Shown here: positions 8,165 to 19,456 of the stretch, piece by piece
Numbering within the stretch: the stretch's first letter is position 1
Layout: each line of letters begins with the position of its first letter
Origin: Roseovarius sp. SCSIO 43702
Lineage (GTDB): Bacteria > Pseudomonadota > Alphaproteobacteria > Rhodobacterales > Rhodobacteraceae
Assembly (NCBI RefSeq): GCF_019599045.1
Contig: NZ_CP080623.1
Span: 1,200,501-1,264,500, forward strand
Direction: 5' to 3'
Length of the DNA stretch: 64,000 nt
Notes under the pieces: generated by a model
Seen by the model: only the letters and a program-made list of their open reading frames with translations
Told to the model about the DNA's origin: nothing
Databases searched by the model: none
Made by a program: the position numbers and the translations under genes

Positions 8165-10798
8165 ATGCTGAAGATCGAGCTTTGGAAACGCGTTCTCATC
8201 TGGGGCACCGTGCTCCTCGGGCTTCTGCTTGCGACGCCGAATGCGTTCTATCCCCGCGTCGAGGCACATAACGACGCGGAGGCCGCGATCGAGCGGGGGG
8301 AGGATCCTGCGCAATATGCCGAGGCGCTCGAGGCATGGCCCGACTGGTTGCCCTCGGGGCTCGTCAACCTGGGGCTTGATCTGCGGGGTGGCGCGCATCT
8401 GCTGGTCGAGGTCAAGGTCGAGGAAGTCTACGAGGCGCGGCTCGAGGGAATGTGGCCCGAGGTGCGCGACGTCCTGCGCGAGAACCGCGACGAGGTGGGG
8501 CCGATCCGCCTTCAACAGGAAACCGGCGACAGGCTCGTGGTGCGGCTCGTGGAAAAGCCCGAAGCGGTGGGACAGGCGGCGCAGCTTGTCCGGGGCCTTG
8601 CGCGGCCCGTCACGTCGCTGACCGGGGCGGGGGCCAATGACATCGAGGTCACGACCGAGGGCGACAGCGTCATCGTGCGCCTGAGCGAAGCCGAACAGCG
8701 CGCCACCGACGAACGCACGGTGCGCCAGGCGCTCGAGATCATCCGCCGCCGGATCGACGAGGTGGGCACGCGCGAACCCACGATCCAGCGGCAGGGCGCC
8801 GATCGCATCCTGATCCAGGTGCCGGGTATCGGCAGCGCCGCGGAGTTGAAGGACATCATCGGCACAACCGCGCAACTCACCTTCCAGCCGGTCGTCGGAG
8901 CCACGACGAATCCCGATGAGCGGCCCGGTTCGGGCAACGAGATCCTGCCGTCGCTCGACGAGGAGGGGCAGTACTACATCCTCGAGCGCGCGCCGGTCGT
9001 CACCGGCGAGGAACTGGTCGATGCGCAACCCGATTTCGACCAGAACGGACGCCCCGCCGTGTCCTTCCGCTTCAACCCCACGGGCGCGCGGAAATTCGGT
9101 GACTACACCGCCGAGAATATCGGCAACCCCTTCGCCATCGTCCTCGACGACGAAGTCATCAGCGCCCCCGTCATCCAGAGCCACATTCCCGGCGGATCGG
9201 GGATCATCACCGGGCGTTTCACGGTCGAGGAATCGACCAATCTCGCCGTTCTCCTGCGCGCCGGTGCGCTGCCTGCGGGGCTCGACTTCCTCGAGGAGCG
9301 GACGATCGGGCCGGAACTCGGGGCCGACAGCATCGAGGCGGGGCAGATCGCCTGTATCGTGGCTTTCGTGCTGGTGCTGGCTTTCATGTGGGCGAGCTAT
9401 GGCACCTTCGGGTTGTTCGCGAATATCGCGCTCATCATCAACGTGGGGCTGATCTTCGGGCTGCTCAGCCTTATCGGGGCGACGCTGACACTGCCGGGGA
9501 TCGCGGGGATCGTGCTGACCATCGGGATGGCGGTCGACGCGAACGTGCTGGTCTTCGAGCGGATCCGCGAAGAGATGAAATCGGCCAAGGGGCCGGCGCG
9601 GGCCATCGAACTGGGCTACGAGAAGGCGCTGAGCGCCATCGTCGATGCCAACATTACCACGCTCATCACTGCCGTGATCCTCTTTGCCATGGGCTCGGGA
9701 CCGGTGCGCGGCTTCGCGATCACGCTGGGTCTCGGGATCATCACTTCGGTCTTCACGGCCATCTTCGTGACGCGCCTCCTCGTGATCATGTGGTTCGAGC
9801 GCAAGCGGCCGAAATCGGTGCTTCAGGGCAAGTACCTGAAGCTCGTGCCGAGCGAGACCGCCATCGACTTCTTCCGTCTGTGGAAGATCTGGCTTGGCAT
9901 CGCGGCGACGCTGATCGTGGTGGCCTTCGGATCGTTCATGCTGCAAGGCCTGAATTACGGCATCGACTTCAAGGGCGGCACCACGATCCGCACGCAGAGT
10001 GCCGAGCCGGTGGACGTGGGCCAATACCGCGACGCGGTGAACACTCTGGAGCTTGGCGACGTGTCGATCTCGGAGATCTTCGACCCGACCTTCGGGCCTG
10101 ACCAGAATGTCGCGATGGTTCGTATCCAGGCGCAGGACGACACGGAGAGCGTGAGCCCGGAGTTGATCCTCGCGGTCGAGGAGGCGCTGAAGGCGAGCGT
10201 GCCGGATATCGAGTTCACCTCGGTCGAGAGCGTGGGACCGAAGGTGTCGGGCGAGTTGATCCAGACCGCCGCCATCGCCGTCATGCTCGCCATAGGGGCG
10301 GTGCTTGTCTATATCTGGCTGAGGTTCGAATGGCAGTTCGCGCTGGGTGCGGTGATCGCGCTGGTCCATGACGTGATCCTGACCATCGGCATCTTCTCGG
10401 AGCTTCAGATCCAGTTCGACCTTGCCATCATCGCCGCGCTTCTGACCATCGTCGGCTATTCGTTGAACGATACGGTCGTGGTTTTCGACCGGGTGCGCGA
10501 GAACTTGCGGAAATACAAGAAAAAGCCCTTGGCCGAGGTGCTGAACCTGTCGATCAACGAAACGCTGAGCCGGACGATGATGACCTCGGTGACGACCCTT
10601 CTTGCGCTGGGCGCGCTCTTCGCGCTGGGCGGGGACGTGATCCGCGGCTTCGTCTTCGCGATGATCTGGGGCGTGATCGTCGGCACCTATTCGTCGGTTT
10701 TCGTGGCGTCGACGGTGCTTCTCTGGCTCGGGGTGAAGCGCGACTGGTCGAAGCCGGACGCGAGCGCGGGCACGAACTATGCCAACGTGGATGCCTGA
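8165..10798 (+). CDS. secDF: fused protein translocase subunit SecDF
   Basis: The 877-residue product joins SecD (residues about 1-540) and SecF (about 555-865) in one chain. The SecD hallmark GLDLRGG is near residue 69 and the SecF counterpart GIDFKGGT near residue 598. Each half carries a first membrane helix, a large periplasmic domain and five clustered helices, the second cluster containing SLNDTVVVFDRVREN. The protein uses the proton motive force to pull preproteins across the inner membrane after SecA. Fusion is common in Rhodobacteraceae. It is followed with overlap by a TauE-type gene. Confidence 0.95.
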   Translation: MLKIELWKRVLIWGTVLLGLLLATPNAFYPRVEAHNDAEAAIERGEDPAQYAEALEAWPDWLPSGLVNLGLDLRGGAHLLVEVKVEEVYEARLEGMWPEVRDVLRENRDEVGPIRLQQETGDRLVVRLVEKPEAVGQAAQLVRGLARPVTSLTGAGANDIEVTTEGDSVIVRLSEAEQRATDERTVRQALEIIRRRIDEVGTREPTIQRQGADRILIQVPGIGSAAELKDIIGTTAQLTFQPVVGATTNPDERPGSGNEILPSLDEEGQYYILERAPVVTGEELVDAQPDFDQNGRPAVSFRFNPTGARKFGDYTAENIGNPFAIVLDDEVISAPVIQSHIPGGSGIITGRFTVEESTNLAVLLRAGALPAGLDFLEERTIGPELGADSIEAGQIACIVAFVLVLAFMWASYGTFGLFANIALIINVGLIFGLLSLIGATLTLPGIAGIVLTIGMAVDANVLVFERIREEMKSAKGPARAIELGYEKALSAIVDANITTLITAVILFAMGSGPVRGFAITLGLGIITSVFTAIFVTRLLVIMWFERKRPKSVLQGKYLKLVPSETAIDFFRLWKIWLGIAATLIVVAFGSFMLQGLNYGIDFKGGTTIRTQSAEPVDVGQYRDAVNTLELGDVSISEIFDPTFGPDQNVAMVRIQAQDDTESVSPELILAVEEALKASVPDIEFTSVESVGPKVSGELIQTAAIAVMLAIGAVLVYIWLRFEWQFALGAVIALVHDVILTIGIFSELQIQFDLAIIAALLTIVGYSLNDTVVVFDRVRENLRKYKKKPLAEVLNLSINETLSRTMMTSVTTLLALGALFALGGDVIRGFVFAMIWGVIVGTYSSVFVASTVLLWLGVKRDWSKPDASAGTNYANVDA

Positions 10799-11546
10799 CG
10801 GTCTGCTCCAGACCTTTCAGACCAACGGCATCTGGTGGCTGATCCTGACCATGTCCGTCGCGGGGATCGTGCGCGGCTTCACCGGGTTCGGCACCGCGCT
10901 CATCTTCGTTCCGGTGGCGGGGCTGTTTCTCGGTCCGGCGCAGGTGGTGGGGACGATCACCATGACCGGAATCGCGAGCACGATCGCACTATTGCCCAAG
11001 GCGTGGCGGCATTCGGACCGGGGCGAAGTGGGCCTTCTGCTGCTCGCGGCGCTGCCGATGGTGCCGGCGGGCCTTTGGCTCATGCAGGCGATGGAGGCGA
11101 CCGCGGTGCGCTGGGTGGTCTCTGTGATCGCCGGCGGAACGCTGCTCGCGCTTGTCTCGGGCTGGCGCTATACGATGAAGGTCGGCCTGCTCGGGGCGGT
11201 TGCGATCGGGGCGGCGGCGGGCCTCATAGGTGGCATGACGGGGCTGACCGGCCCTGTGGTGATCCTGTTCTACCTTGCCGGTCAGTCGATGGTGCAATCG
11301 GTTCGGGCGAACACGATCCTCTTTCTCGCGGGGCTCGACATCGTGATCGTCGCCAACCTGTTTCTCACGGGCGGAGTCGAGACGCGGATCGTCTGGCTCG
11401 CCCTCGTGCTGGCCGTGCCCTATTTCATCACCACGATGATCGGGCAGGCGCTGTTTGATCCCGCGCGCGAGAAGAGCTATCGCTTGCTCGCGTTCACGCT
11501 GATCGGGCTGGCGGTGTTGGGCGGATTGCCGATCTGGCAGGGATGA
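10779..11546 (+). CDS. TauE/SafE family sulfite exporter-type permease
   Basis: A 255-residue integral membrane protein with about eight hydrophobic segments. It starts with the family-typical TM containing GIVRGFTGFGTAL and has a repeat of that motif in the second half (AAAGLIGGMTGLTGPVV). TauE/SafE proteins move small anions such as sulfite, sulfonates or organic acids across the inner membrane; the substrate here is not deducible. The frame begins at ATG 10779 inside the end of secDF; a second ATG at 10791 may be the real start. It is tightly linked to secDF and the Mth938-like gene. Confidence 0.8.
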   Translation: MPTWMPDGLLQTFQTNGIWWLILTMSVAGIVRGFTGFGTALIFVPVAGLFLGPAQVVGTITMTGIASTIALLPKAWRHSDRGEVGLLLLAALPMVPAGLWLMQAMEATAVRWVVSVIAGGTLLALVSGWRYTMKVGLLGAVAIGAAAGLIGGMTGLTGPVVILFYLAGQSMVQSVRANTILFLAGLDIVIVANLFLTGGVETRIVWLALVLAVPYFITTMIGQALFDPAREKSYRLLAFTLIGLAVLGGLPIWQG

Positions 11547-11562
11547 CGCGGAGGAGAGTATC

Positions 11563-11916
11563 GTGCAACTCAACGAGATGGAATTCCAGAGCGCCACGCC
11601 CATCGACGGCTATGGTCCCGGCTTCTTTCGCGTGGGGGGGCAGGTGCTCGAGGGGCCGATCGTCGTCACCGAAACCGGCGCGAAAAGCTGGGGCGGGCTG
11701 ATGGACGAGGCGATGCTCGTCGAACTGACGGATGTCGTCGACGTCATCTTCATCGGAACGGGCGCCCAGATCGCGCCCCTGCCCGAGGGGCTGCGCGAGA
11801 CGCTCGAGGGTCACGGGCTCGGCGTCGAGATCATGGCCTCGGGCGCGGCGTGCCGGACCTACAACGTGCTTCTCTCGGAAGGGCGCCGCGTGGCCGCGGC
11901 CCTCATCCCGGTCTGA
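11563..11916 (+). CDS. Mth938-like domain protein (NDUFAF3/DUF498 type)
   Basis: This 117-residue protein starts at GTG 11563 behind GGAGGAGA. It shows the Mth938 pattern: an N-terminal beta region with DGYGPGFFRVGG, a central VIFIGTGAQIAPLP segment and a C-terminal ACRTYNVLLSEGR helix. The fold is shared with the mitochondrial complex I assembly factor NDUFAF3. Bacterial members commonly sit between secDF and ccm genes, as here. The precise role in bacteria is not settled; a link to membrane complex assembly is inference. Confidence 0.85.
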   Translation: MQLNEMEFQSATPIDGYGPGFFRVGGQVLEGPIVVTETGAKSWGGLMDEAMLVELTDVVDVIFIGTGAQIAPLPEGLRETLEGHGLGVEIMASGAACRTYNVLLSEGRRVAAALIPV

Positions 11917-11922
11917 GCGCTC

Positions 11923-12552
11923 ATGCCGGTCGAGCCCCTTCTGTCGGCACGGTCCCTGCGCGTGGCGCGTGGTGGCGTCGATGTGCTGGAGGGGGTGGAC
12001 CTGAATGTCGCGCCGGGCGAGGCAGTCATCCTGCGTGGACCGAACGGGGTGGGCAAGACGACGTTGCTTCGGGTGCTCGCGGGCATACAGCCGCCACGGG
12101 CGGGAGCGATCGTCCGCGCGCCGGATTGCGCGGTGTTGGCGGGACACAAGGACGGGGTGAAACCGACGCTGAGCGTGGCCGAGAACCTGGGCTTCTGGGC
12201 GCAGGTATTCGGCGGACGTGACATTTCGCGCGCGCTCGGCGCCTTCGACCTTGCCGCGCTGCGGGACCGCCTGGCAGGGACGCTATCGGCCGGCCAGACG
12301 CGGCGGCTGGGCCTTGCGCGGCTGCTGGTGGCGGGGCGCAAGCTCTGGCTTCTGGACGAGCCGACCGTCTCGCTCGACACGCGGGCGGTGGCGATGTTCG
12401 CCGACGCCGTGCGCGCGCATCTCGCCGGTGGAGGCGCGGCGGTGATCGCCACCCATATCGAGCTGGGTCTTGCCGAGGCGCGCGAGATGGAACTCGAGCC
12501 GTTTCGTGCGAGGATCCCGGTCCCGGATGACCCGGACGAGGCATTCCTGTGA
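11923..12552 (+). CDS. ccmA: heme exporter ATP-binding protein CcmA
   Basis: A 209-residue ABC ATPase with Walker A GPNGVGKTT near residue 38, signature LSAGQTRR near residue 120 and Walker B KLWLLDEPT near residue 140. It powers the CcmABCD complex, which releases holo-CcmE for heme delivery to apocytochromes c in the periplasm. Length is normal. The start ATG follows six bases after the previous stop and its own end overlaps ccmB by four bases, so expression is coupled. Confidence 0.93.
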   Translation: MPVEPLLSARSLRVARGGVDVLEGVDLNVAPGEAVILRGPNGVGKTTLLRVLAGIQPPRAGAIVRAPDCAVLAGHKDGVKPTLSVAENLGFWAQVFGGRDISRALGAFDLAALRDRLAGTLSAGQTRRLGLARLLVAGRKLWLLDEPTVSLDTRAVAMFADAVRAHLAGGGAAVIATHIELGLAEAREMELEPFRARIPVPDDPDEAFL

Positions 12553-13205
12553 GGGCGATCCTCGTCCGTGACCTGCGCCTTGCGGTGCGCGCGGGTGGTG
12601 GCTTTGGCCTCGGCCTCGCCTTCTTTCTCATCGTCGTGATGCTGGTTCCCTTCGGCGTGGGGCCGCGCGCCGATCTGCATGGGGTGATCGCGCCGGGGAT
12701 CCTGTGGCTGGGCGCGCTTCTGGCCTGTCTTCTGTCGCTCGACCGGATCTTCGCGCTCGACTGGGAGGATGGAACGCTCGACCTGCTGGCGACGTCGCCC
12801 CTGCCGCTGGAAATGCTGGCGAGCGCCAAGGCGTTGGCGCATTGGATCACCACGGGCCTACCGCTTGTCCTTGCAGCGCCGGTGCTGGGGCTGCTGCTCA
12901 ACCTCGCCCCCGGCGCGTATGGCGCGCTTCTCCTGTCGCTTCTCATCGGCTCGCCCGCCTTGTCGGTCATCGGCACTTTCGGCGCGGCGCTGACCGTGGG
13001 TCTGCGGCGCGGTGGGCTGCTTCTGAGCCTGCTGGTGCTGCCGCTCTACGTGCCGACGCTCATCTTCGGCACGGAGCTGGTGCGCCGTGCCGGCGAGGGG
13101 GGCGACATCGTGACGCCGCTTCTGATGCTGGGCGGGATCACCTGCGGCGCAATCGCTCTTTTACCCTTCGCCTCGGCTGCGGTATTACGGGCCAACCTGA
13201 AATGA
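12549..13205 (+). CDS. ccmB: heme exporter permease CcmB
   Basis: A 218-residue polytopic membrane protein with about six helices. Its start (MRAILVRDLRLAVRAGGG) and the segment RIFALDWEDGTLDLLATSPL are typical of CcmB. It forms the membrane part of the CcmABCD complex for cytochrome c maturation. The ATG overlaps the ccmA stop by four bases (GTGAGG context at 12549), and ccmC follows after seven bases. Confidence 0.93.
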   Translation: MRAILVRDLRLAVRAGGGFGLGLAFFLIVVMLVPFGVGPRADLHGVIAPGILWLGALLACLLSLDRIFALDWEDGTLDLLATSPLPLEMLASAKALAHWITTGLPLVLAAPVLGLLLNLAPGAYGALLLSLLIGSPALSVIGTFGAALTVGLRRGGLLLSLLVLPLYVPTLIFGTELVRRAGEGGDIVTPLLMLGGITCGAIALLPFASAAVLRANLK

Positions 13206-13212
13206 GGACCGC

Positions 13213-13950
13213 ATGACCCTGACGTCGCTCTGGGAATACGCCAATCCGCGGAAGTTCATCGCGACCTCCGAGCGTGTCCTGCCCTACGTGGCGGGAGGGG
13301 CGGCGCTGTGCCTGGTCGTGGGGCTGGTCTGGGGTTATTTCTTCACGCCCGACGCCCAGCGGTTCGGCGCGACGGTCAAGATCATCTATCTCCACGTGCC
13401 CTCGGCGATGATGGCGATCAGCGCGTGGTTCATGATGCTGGCGGCGTCGCTCATCTGGATCGTGCGGCGCCATCACGTGAGCGCGCTGGCCGCCCGCGCC
13501 GCCGCCCCGGTAGGTGCGGTGATGACGGTGATCGGCCTCATCACCGGCGCCATCTGGGGGCAGCCCATGTGGGGCACCTGGTGGGCATGGGATCCGCGGC
13601 TGACCTCGTTCCTGATCCTGTTCCTGTTCTACCTTGGCTATATCGCGCTTTGGGAGGCGATCGAGGATGACGACACGGCCGCCGACCTCACGAGCATCCT
13701 GTGTCTCGTCGGGTCGGTTTTTGCGGTGCTGAGCCGATACGCGGTCAACTTCTGGAACCAAGGACTGCACCAGGGCGCGTCGCTCAGCCTCGACAAGAAG
13801 GAGAACGTGGCGGATGTGTTCTACCTGCCGCTTCTCGTCGCGATCGCGGGGTTCGTCCTTCTTTTCGTGGCGCTGGTGCTCTTGCGGACGGCGACCGAGA
13901 TCAGGCTGCGCCGTGCCAAGGTTCTGCTGGCGCGGGAGCGGATGAGATGA
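13213..13950 (+). CDS. ccmC: heme lyase/transfer protein CcmC
   Basis: The 245-residue product has six membrane helices and the tryptophan-rich heme-handling motif MWGTWWAWDPRLTS near residues 117-130, the signature of the CcmC/CcmF/CcsA superfamily. Periplasmic His residues needed for heme binding appear in KIIYLHVPSAMM and in NFWNQGLHQGAS. CcmC transfers heme to the chaperone CcmE. Its stop overlaps the ccmD start. Confidence 0.94.
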   Translation: MTLTSLWEYANPRKFIATSERVLPYVAGGAALCLVVGLVWGYFFTPDAQRFGATVKIIYLHVPSAMMAISAWFMMLAASLIWIVRRHHVSALAARAAAPVGAVMTVIGLITGAIWGQPMWGTWWAWDPRLTSFLILFLFYLGYIALWEAIEDDDTAADLTSILCLVGSVFAVLSRYAVNFWNQGLHQGASLSLDKKENVADVFYLPLLVAIAGFVLLFVALVLLRTATEIRLRRAKVLLARERMR

Positions 13951-14105
13951 TGCCGGATCTCGGGAAATACGCGGTCGAGGTCATGGCGTCCTATGCCGTG
14001 TCGCTGGCCCTGATCGCGGGCTTGGTGTGGCTGAGCCTGCACCGGGCCCGGAAGGCGCGTCGGGCACTTGAGGAAATCGAGACGCGGAGGCGCGAAGATG
14101 TCTAG
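13947..14105 (+). CDS. ccmD: heme exporter subunit CcmD
   Basis: A 52-residue membrane protein from ATG 13947 (a second in-frame ATG follows directly at 13950). It has one helix (about residues 15-34, ASYAVSLALIAGLVWLSL) followed by a charged tail RARKARRALEEIETRRRED, the usual CcmD layout. CcmD stabilises the CcmABC complex around heme-loaded CcmE. The start overlaps the ccmC stop and the end overlaps the thiol-disulfide reductase gene. Confidence 0.9.
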   Translation: MMPDLGKYAVEVMASYAVSLALIAGLVWLSLHRARKARRALEEIETRRREDV

Positions 14106-14640
14106 GATTTCACCGCTGATGATCGCGCCGCCGCTCATCTTCGTGGCGATCGCGGTGCTTTTCTATCTCGGCATGCAGCGCGAGGATCCCAATTCGTTCG
14201 AGTCGGTGATCGTGGGACGGAAGGCGCCGCCGTTGCCCGAGGACGGGCTGCCCGGCCGCCCCGTGCTGACGGCCGACGATCTGCGCGGAAACGACCTGAC
14301 GGTGGTGAACTTCTGGGCGAGCTGGTGCCCGCCATGCCGGGCCGAGCATCCGACGTTGGAGGCGCTGAGCGAGGAGGGATTCCGGGTGGCCGGTGTCAAC
14401 TTCAAGGACACGCTGGACCAGGCGGACCAGTATCTCGAGGGAGAGGGCGACCCGTTCTTCGCGCATGGGTTCGACCCCAAGGGGCGTGCGGCGCTTGACT
14501 GGGGGGTGACGGCGCCACCCGAGACGTTCATCGTCGATGCGGAGGGCACGGTGCTTTTCCGTTTCGCGGGACCGCTGGTCGGCAGTGACTACGAGCAGAG
14601 GTTCCGCCCCGCTCTGGAGGAGGCGCTTGGCGCGCAATAG
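14098..14640 (+). CDS. ccmG: thiol:disulfide interchange protein CcmG/DsbE
   Basis: A 180-residue membrane-anchored thioredoxin. The start at ATG 14098 inside the ccmD end is preferred, because it puts one anchor helix at residues 8-24 and leaves out a basic leader. The active site WASWCPPC lies near residues 73-80, and the cis-Pro region APPETFIVD follows near 140. DsbE-type proteins keep the CXXCH cysteines of apocytochrome c reduced in the periplasm before heme ligation. It is the last gene of the ccm run; ccmE, ccmF and ccmH are not in the window. Confidence 0.93.
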   Translation: MSRISPLMIAPPLIFVAIAVLFYLGMQREDPNSFESVIVGRKAPPLPEDGLPGRPVLTADDLRGNDLTVVNFWASWCPPCRAEHPTLEALSEEGFRVAGVNFKDTLDQADQYLEGEGDPFFAHGFDPKGRAALDWGVTAPPETFIVDAEGTVLFRFAGPLVGSDYEQRFRPALEEALGAQ

Positions 14641-14677
14641 GAGCGCCTTCTGCAAGCGTTTCGCGAGCGTTGTCCGG

Positions 14678-14812
14678 TCAGACGTCGCAGAACTCTGTGC
14701 TCGCCACCTCGGCGCCGGGGCAGTTCGCCTTGGTCTCGCCATCGCCATGGGCACCCATCACGGCGAGTAGAACGAGCAATCCTGCCTGTATCGCAATCAG
14801 AAGTCCGCGCAT
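14678..14812 (-). CDS. 44-aa secreted or membrane-anchored peptide
   Basis: From ATG 14812 the frame encodes a Lys-free hydrophobic leader (MRGLLIAIQAGLLVLLAVMG) and a short acidic tail with two Cys (GETKANCPGAEVASTEFCDV). AAAGGACAGG precedes the start. The two tail Cys could form a disulfide or bind a ligand. No family is recognised. A perfect dyad lies 21-44 bases upstream of the start, suggesting regulated expression. It is convergent with ccmG and too short for usual gene callers. Confidence 0.5.
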   Translation of the reverse strand: MRGLLIAIQAGLLVLLAVMGAHGDGETKANCPGAEVASTEFCDV

Positions 14813-14832
14813 GACCCTGTCCTTTTTTCTTG

Positions 14833-14856
14833 TTCGTTCATTGTGAAATGAACGAA
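14833..14856. promoter_or_regulatory. perfect 10+4+10 dyad, candidate operator
   Basis: TTCGTTCATT (14833-14842) and AATGAACGAA (14847-14856) are perfect inverted repeats separated by GTGA. The site is more AT-rich than the surroundings and lies just upstream of the 44-aa gene on the minus strand. The length and symmetry fit a TetR- or MarR-type operator; as RNA it would also make a hairpin. No regulator gene is adjacent. Confidence 0.5.
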
Positions 14857-15004
14857 AGCACGCGGTCTGAAAAGTGGGGAAAACCGCACCACGGGCGCGG
14901 CAGGGCGCGATCGGCGAAATCCCGGCATGCGGACGGTCGCGAATTGGCGGGCTTTCGCCCAAGCCGGCCCCACCCCGTCGGGGTGGAGCACAATCTCGTG
15001 AGGA

Positions 15005-16312
15005 TCAGAGGAAGGTCAGGCCCACCGCGATGATGAGGCCCGAGAGGATCAGGTGCATCATGCAGAACCCCATGATGTCCTTCGCCCGAAGCCCCGCGAT
15101 CCCGAGAATCGGAAGCGCCCAGAAGGGTTGCACCATGTTGGTCCAGGCATCGCCCCAGGCCACCGCCATCGACACGCGCGCAAGATCGGTGCCGAGCGCC
15201 TCGGCCGCGGGCAGGATCACGGGGGCCTGAACGGCCCATTGACCACCGCCCGACGGCACGAAGAAGTTGACGATACCCGCCGATATGAACGTCCAGAACG
15301 GCAGGGTCGCATCGGAGGCGATGCCCACGAGCGCCTCGGAAATGCTGGCGGCGAGGCCGGATTGCACCATGATCGCCATGATCCCGGCGTAGAACGGGAA
15401 CTGGATCACGATGCCCGCGCCGCCCTTGACCGCCTCGGTCAGCGCGTTGAGCAGGTTTCGCGGGGTGCCGTGCAGCAGGATCGCGAGCGTGAGGAACAGG
15501 AAGTTGATGACGTTGAGCGAAAGACCGTTGCCGGCCGCGAAATACTGGATGAGCCACGCCACGCCCGCAGCGCCGATGAGCATGGAGAGCACGGGGCTTC
15601 GTTCGATCCGTTCGGCCGGGGTGGAGGCGGCCCCGATGCCCTCGGCGCTTTCGTCGAGGAGCGCGGGATCGACATAGACGCTATCCTCGTCCTTCGGCAT
15701 CATCGCGCGATTGATGAGCGGCACGGCGATGAAGAGCGCGACCACGATGATGATGTTGTAGCTCGCGAAGATCGTCTCGGAGGTGGGGATCACGCCCATG
15801 ATATCGGAAAAGGGATGATCCGCCGTGGCGATCGAGAGCGGGACCGACCCGGCGAGGCCGCCGTGCCAGACGATGAAGCCCGAATAGGCCGAGGCGACGA
15901 GCAGGCGGTAGTCCACCCTGATCGTGCGGGCGAGTTCCTTGGCGAAGAGCGCGCCCACGACGAGCCCGAAACCCCAGTTGATCCAGGACGCGGCCAGAGA
16001 CACCACGCTGACCAGAAGAATCGCGCCGCCCGCGCTTCCGGCGAGGGAGGCGAGCGCCGAAAGACCGCGCCGGACGAGCGGGGTCGAGGCCATCATGTAG
16101 CCCGTGACCAGCACGAGAAGCATCTGCATCGAGAAGGACAGGAGCGACCAGAACCCGTCACCCCACATGGTGACGACCTCGAGCGGGCCGGTGCCCTGCC
16201 CGAAGACGGCTGCGAGACCGGCGATGAGCGTGAGAATGACGACGAAAACGAAGGGGTCGGGCAGGTAGCGGTCGACGACGCGCACCATCGGCCGTGAGAT
16301 TGCAGCGAGCAT
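15005..16312 (-). CDS. atoE: short-chain fatty acid transporter (AtoE family)
   Basis: A 435-residue carrier with about twelve membrane helices. Conserved stretches include PDPFVFVVILTLIA, WINWGFGLVVGALFAKE, GGLAGSVPLSIAT, NFFVPSGGGQWAVQAPV and WGDAWTNMVQPFWALP, all typical of the AtoE (TIGR00366) family that imports short-chain fatty acids such as butyrate or acetoacetate. The start at ATG 16312 is preferred over an upstream extension to 16360 because AAAGGGA precedes it and the membrane protein starts right there. It is transcribed alone, after the acnA terminator. Confidence 0.87.
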   Translation of the reverse strand: MLAAISRPMVRVVDRYLPDPFVFVVILTLIAGLAAVFGQGTGPLEVVTMWGDGFWSLLSFSMQMLLVLVTGYMMASTPLVRRGLSALASLAGSAGGAILLVSVVSLAASWINWGFGLVVGALFAKELARTIRVDYRLLVASAYSGFIVWHGGLAGSVPLSIATADHPFSDIMGVIPTSETIFASYNIIIVVALFIAVPLINRAMMPKDEDSVYVDPALLDESAEGIGAASTPAERIERSPVLSMLIGAAGVAWLIQYFAAGNGLSLNVINFLFLTLAILLHGTPRNLLNALTEAVKGGAGIVIQFPFYAGIMAIMVQSGLAASISEALVGIASDATLPFWTFISAGIVNFFVPSGGGQWAVQAPVILPAAEALGTDLARVSMAVAWGDAWTNMVQPFWALPILGIAGLRAKDIMGFCMMHLILSGLIIAVGLTFL

Positions 16313-16412
16313 GACACATATCCCTTTCAGGTTGAAACCGGGTAAAGACGCGACCGGCATAGCATGACGCTGCGGAAGGTGGAACGGTTCGTTACCCGCT
16401 GCGGCGCAATGA

Positions 16413-16438
16413 AAAAGCGGCCCGGGAGGGCCGCTTTT
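16413..16438 (-). terminator. rho-independent terminator of acnA
   Basis: Perfect 10-base arms AAAAGCGGCC (16413-16422) and GGCCGCTTTT (16429-16438) with a 6-base loop. On the minus strand the hairpin is followed by TTTTTC. It lies 24 bases beyond the acnA stop. The run of A/T on both sides would allow some function in both directions. Confidence 0.85.
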
Positions 16439-16461
16439 CCGATCCGGTCAGGACAGTTCCG

Positions 16462-19236
<2,775 letters not shown>

Positions 19237-19456
19237 GACAGTCTTGTCCTCCGGGGCTGGGAATTCATCTGGCTTGTTATTTCACGATATGAAGCACACG
19301 ATCAACAGGGCAAGCCGCGCGTATGTATACAACGGTATGCAGAGACGTGCAATCGGTCAGTTGGTTACACTCCATCGCGCAAGAGTGATTGGTGCGGGCG
19401 GGGGCGGGCAACTAGGTTTGCGAGGCGCCGGGGCCGTCCCGAACGGAGGAGATCAC
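19237..19456. promoter_or_regulatory. divergent acnA / DUF1223 control region
   Basis: A 220-base gap that is AT-richer than the flanking genes. It contains the 8-base palindrome TGTATACA at 19324-19331, in the context GTATGTATACAACGGTATGC. Such TGTATACA cores occur in operators of GntR-family regulators. It is a candidate control element for acnA; no promoter pair is certain. Confidence 0.3.

Noticed and set aside
7841..10369. 842-residue open frame antisense to secDF
   Set aside because: Composition is a mirror of the secDF codons; Arg/His/Asp-rich product without any domain. Such long antisense frames are usual at this GC content.
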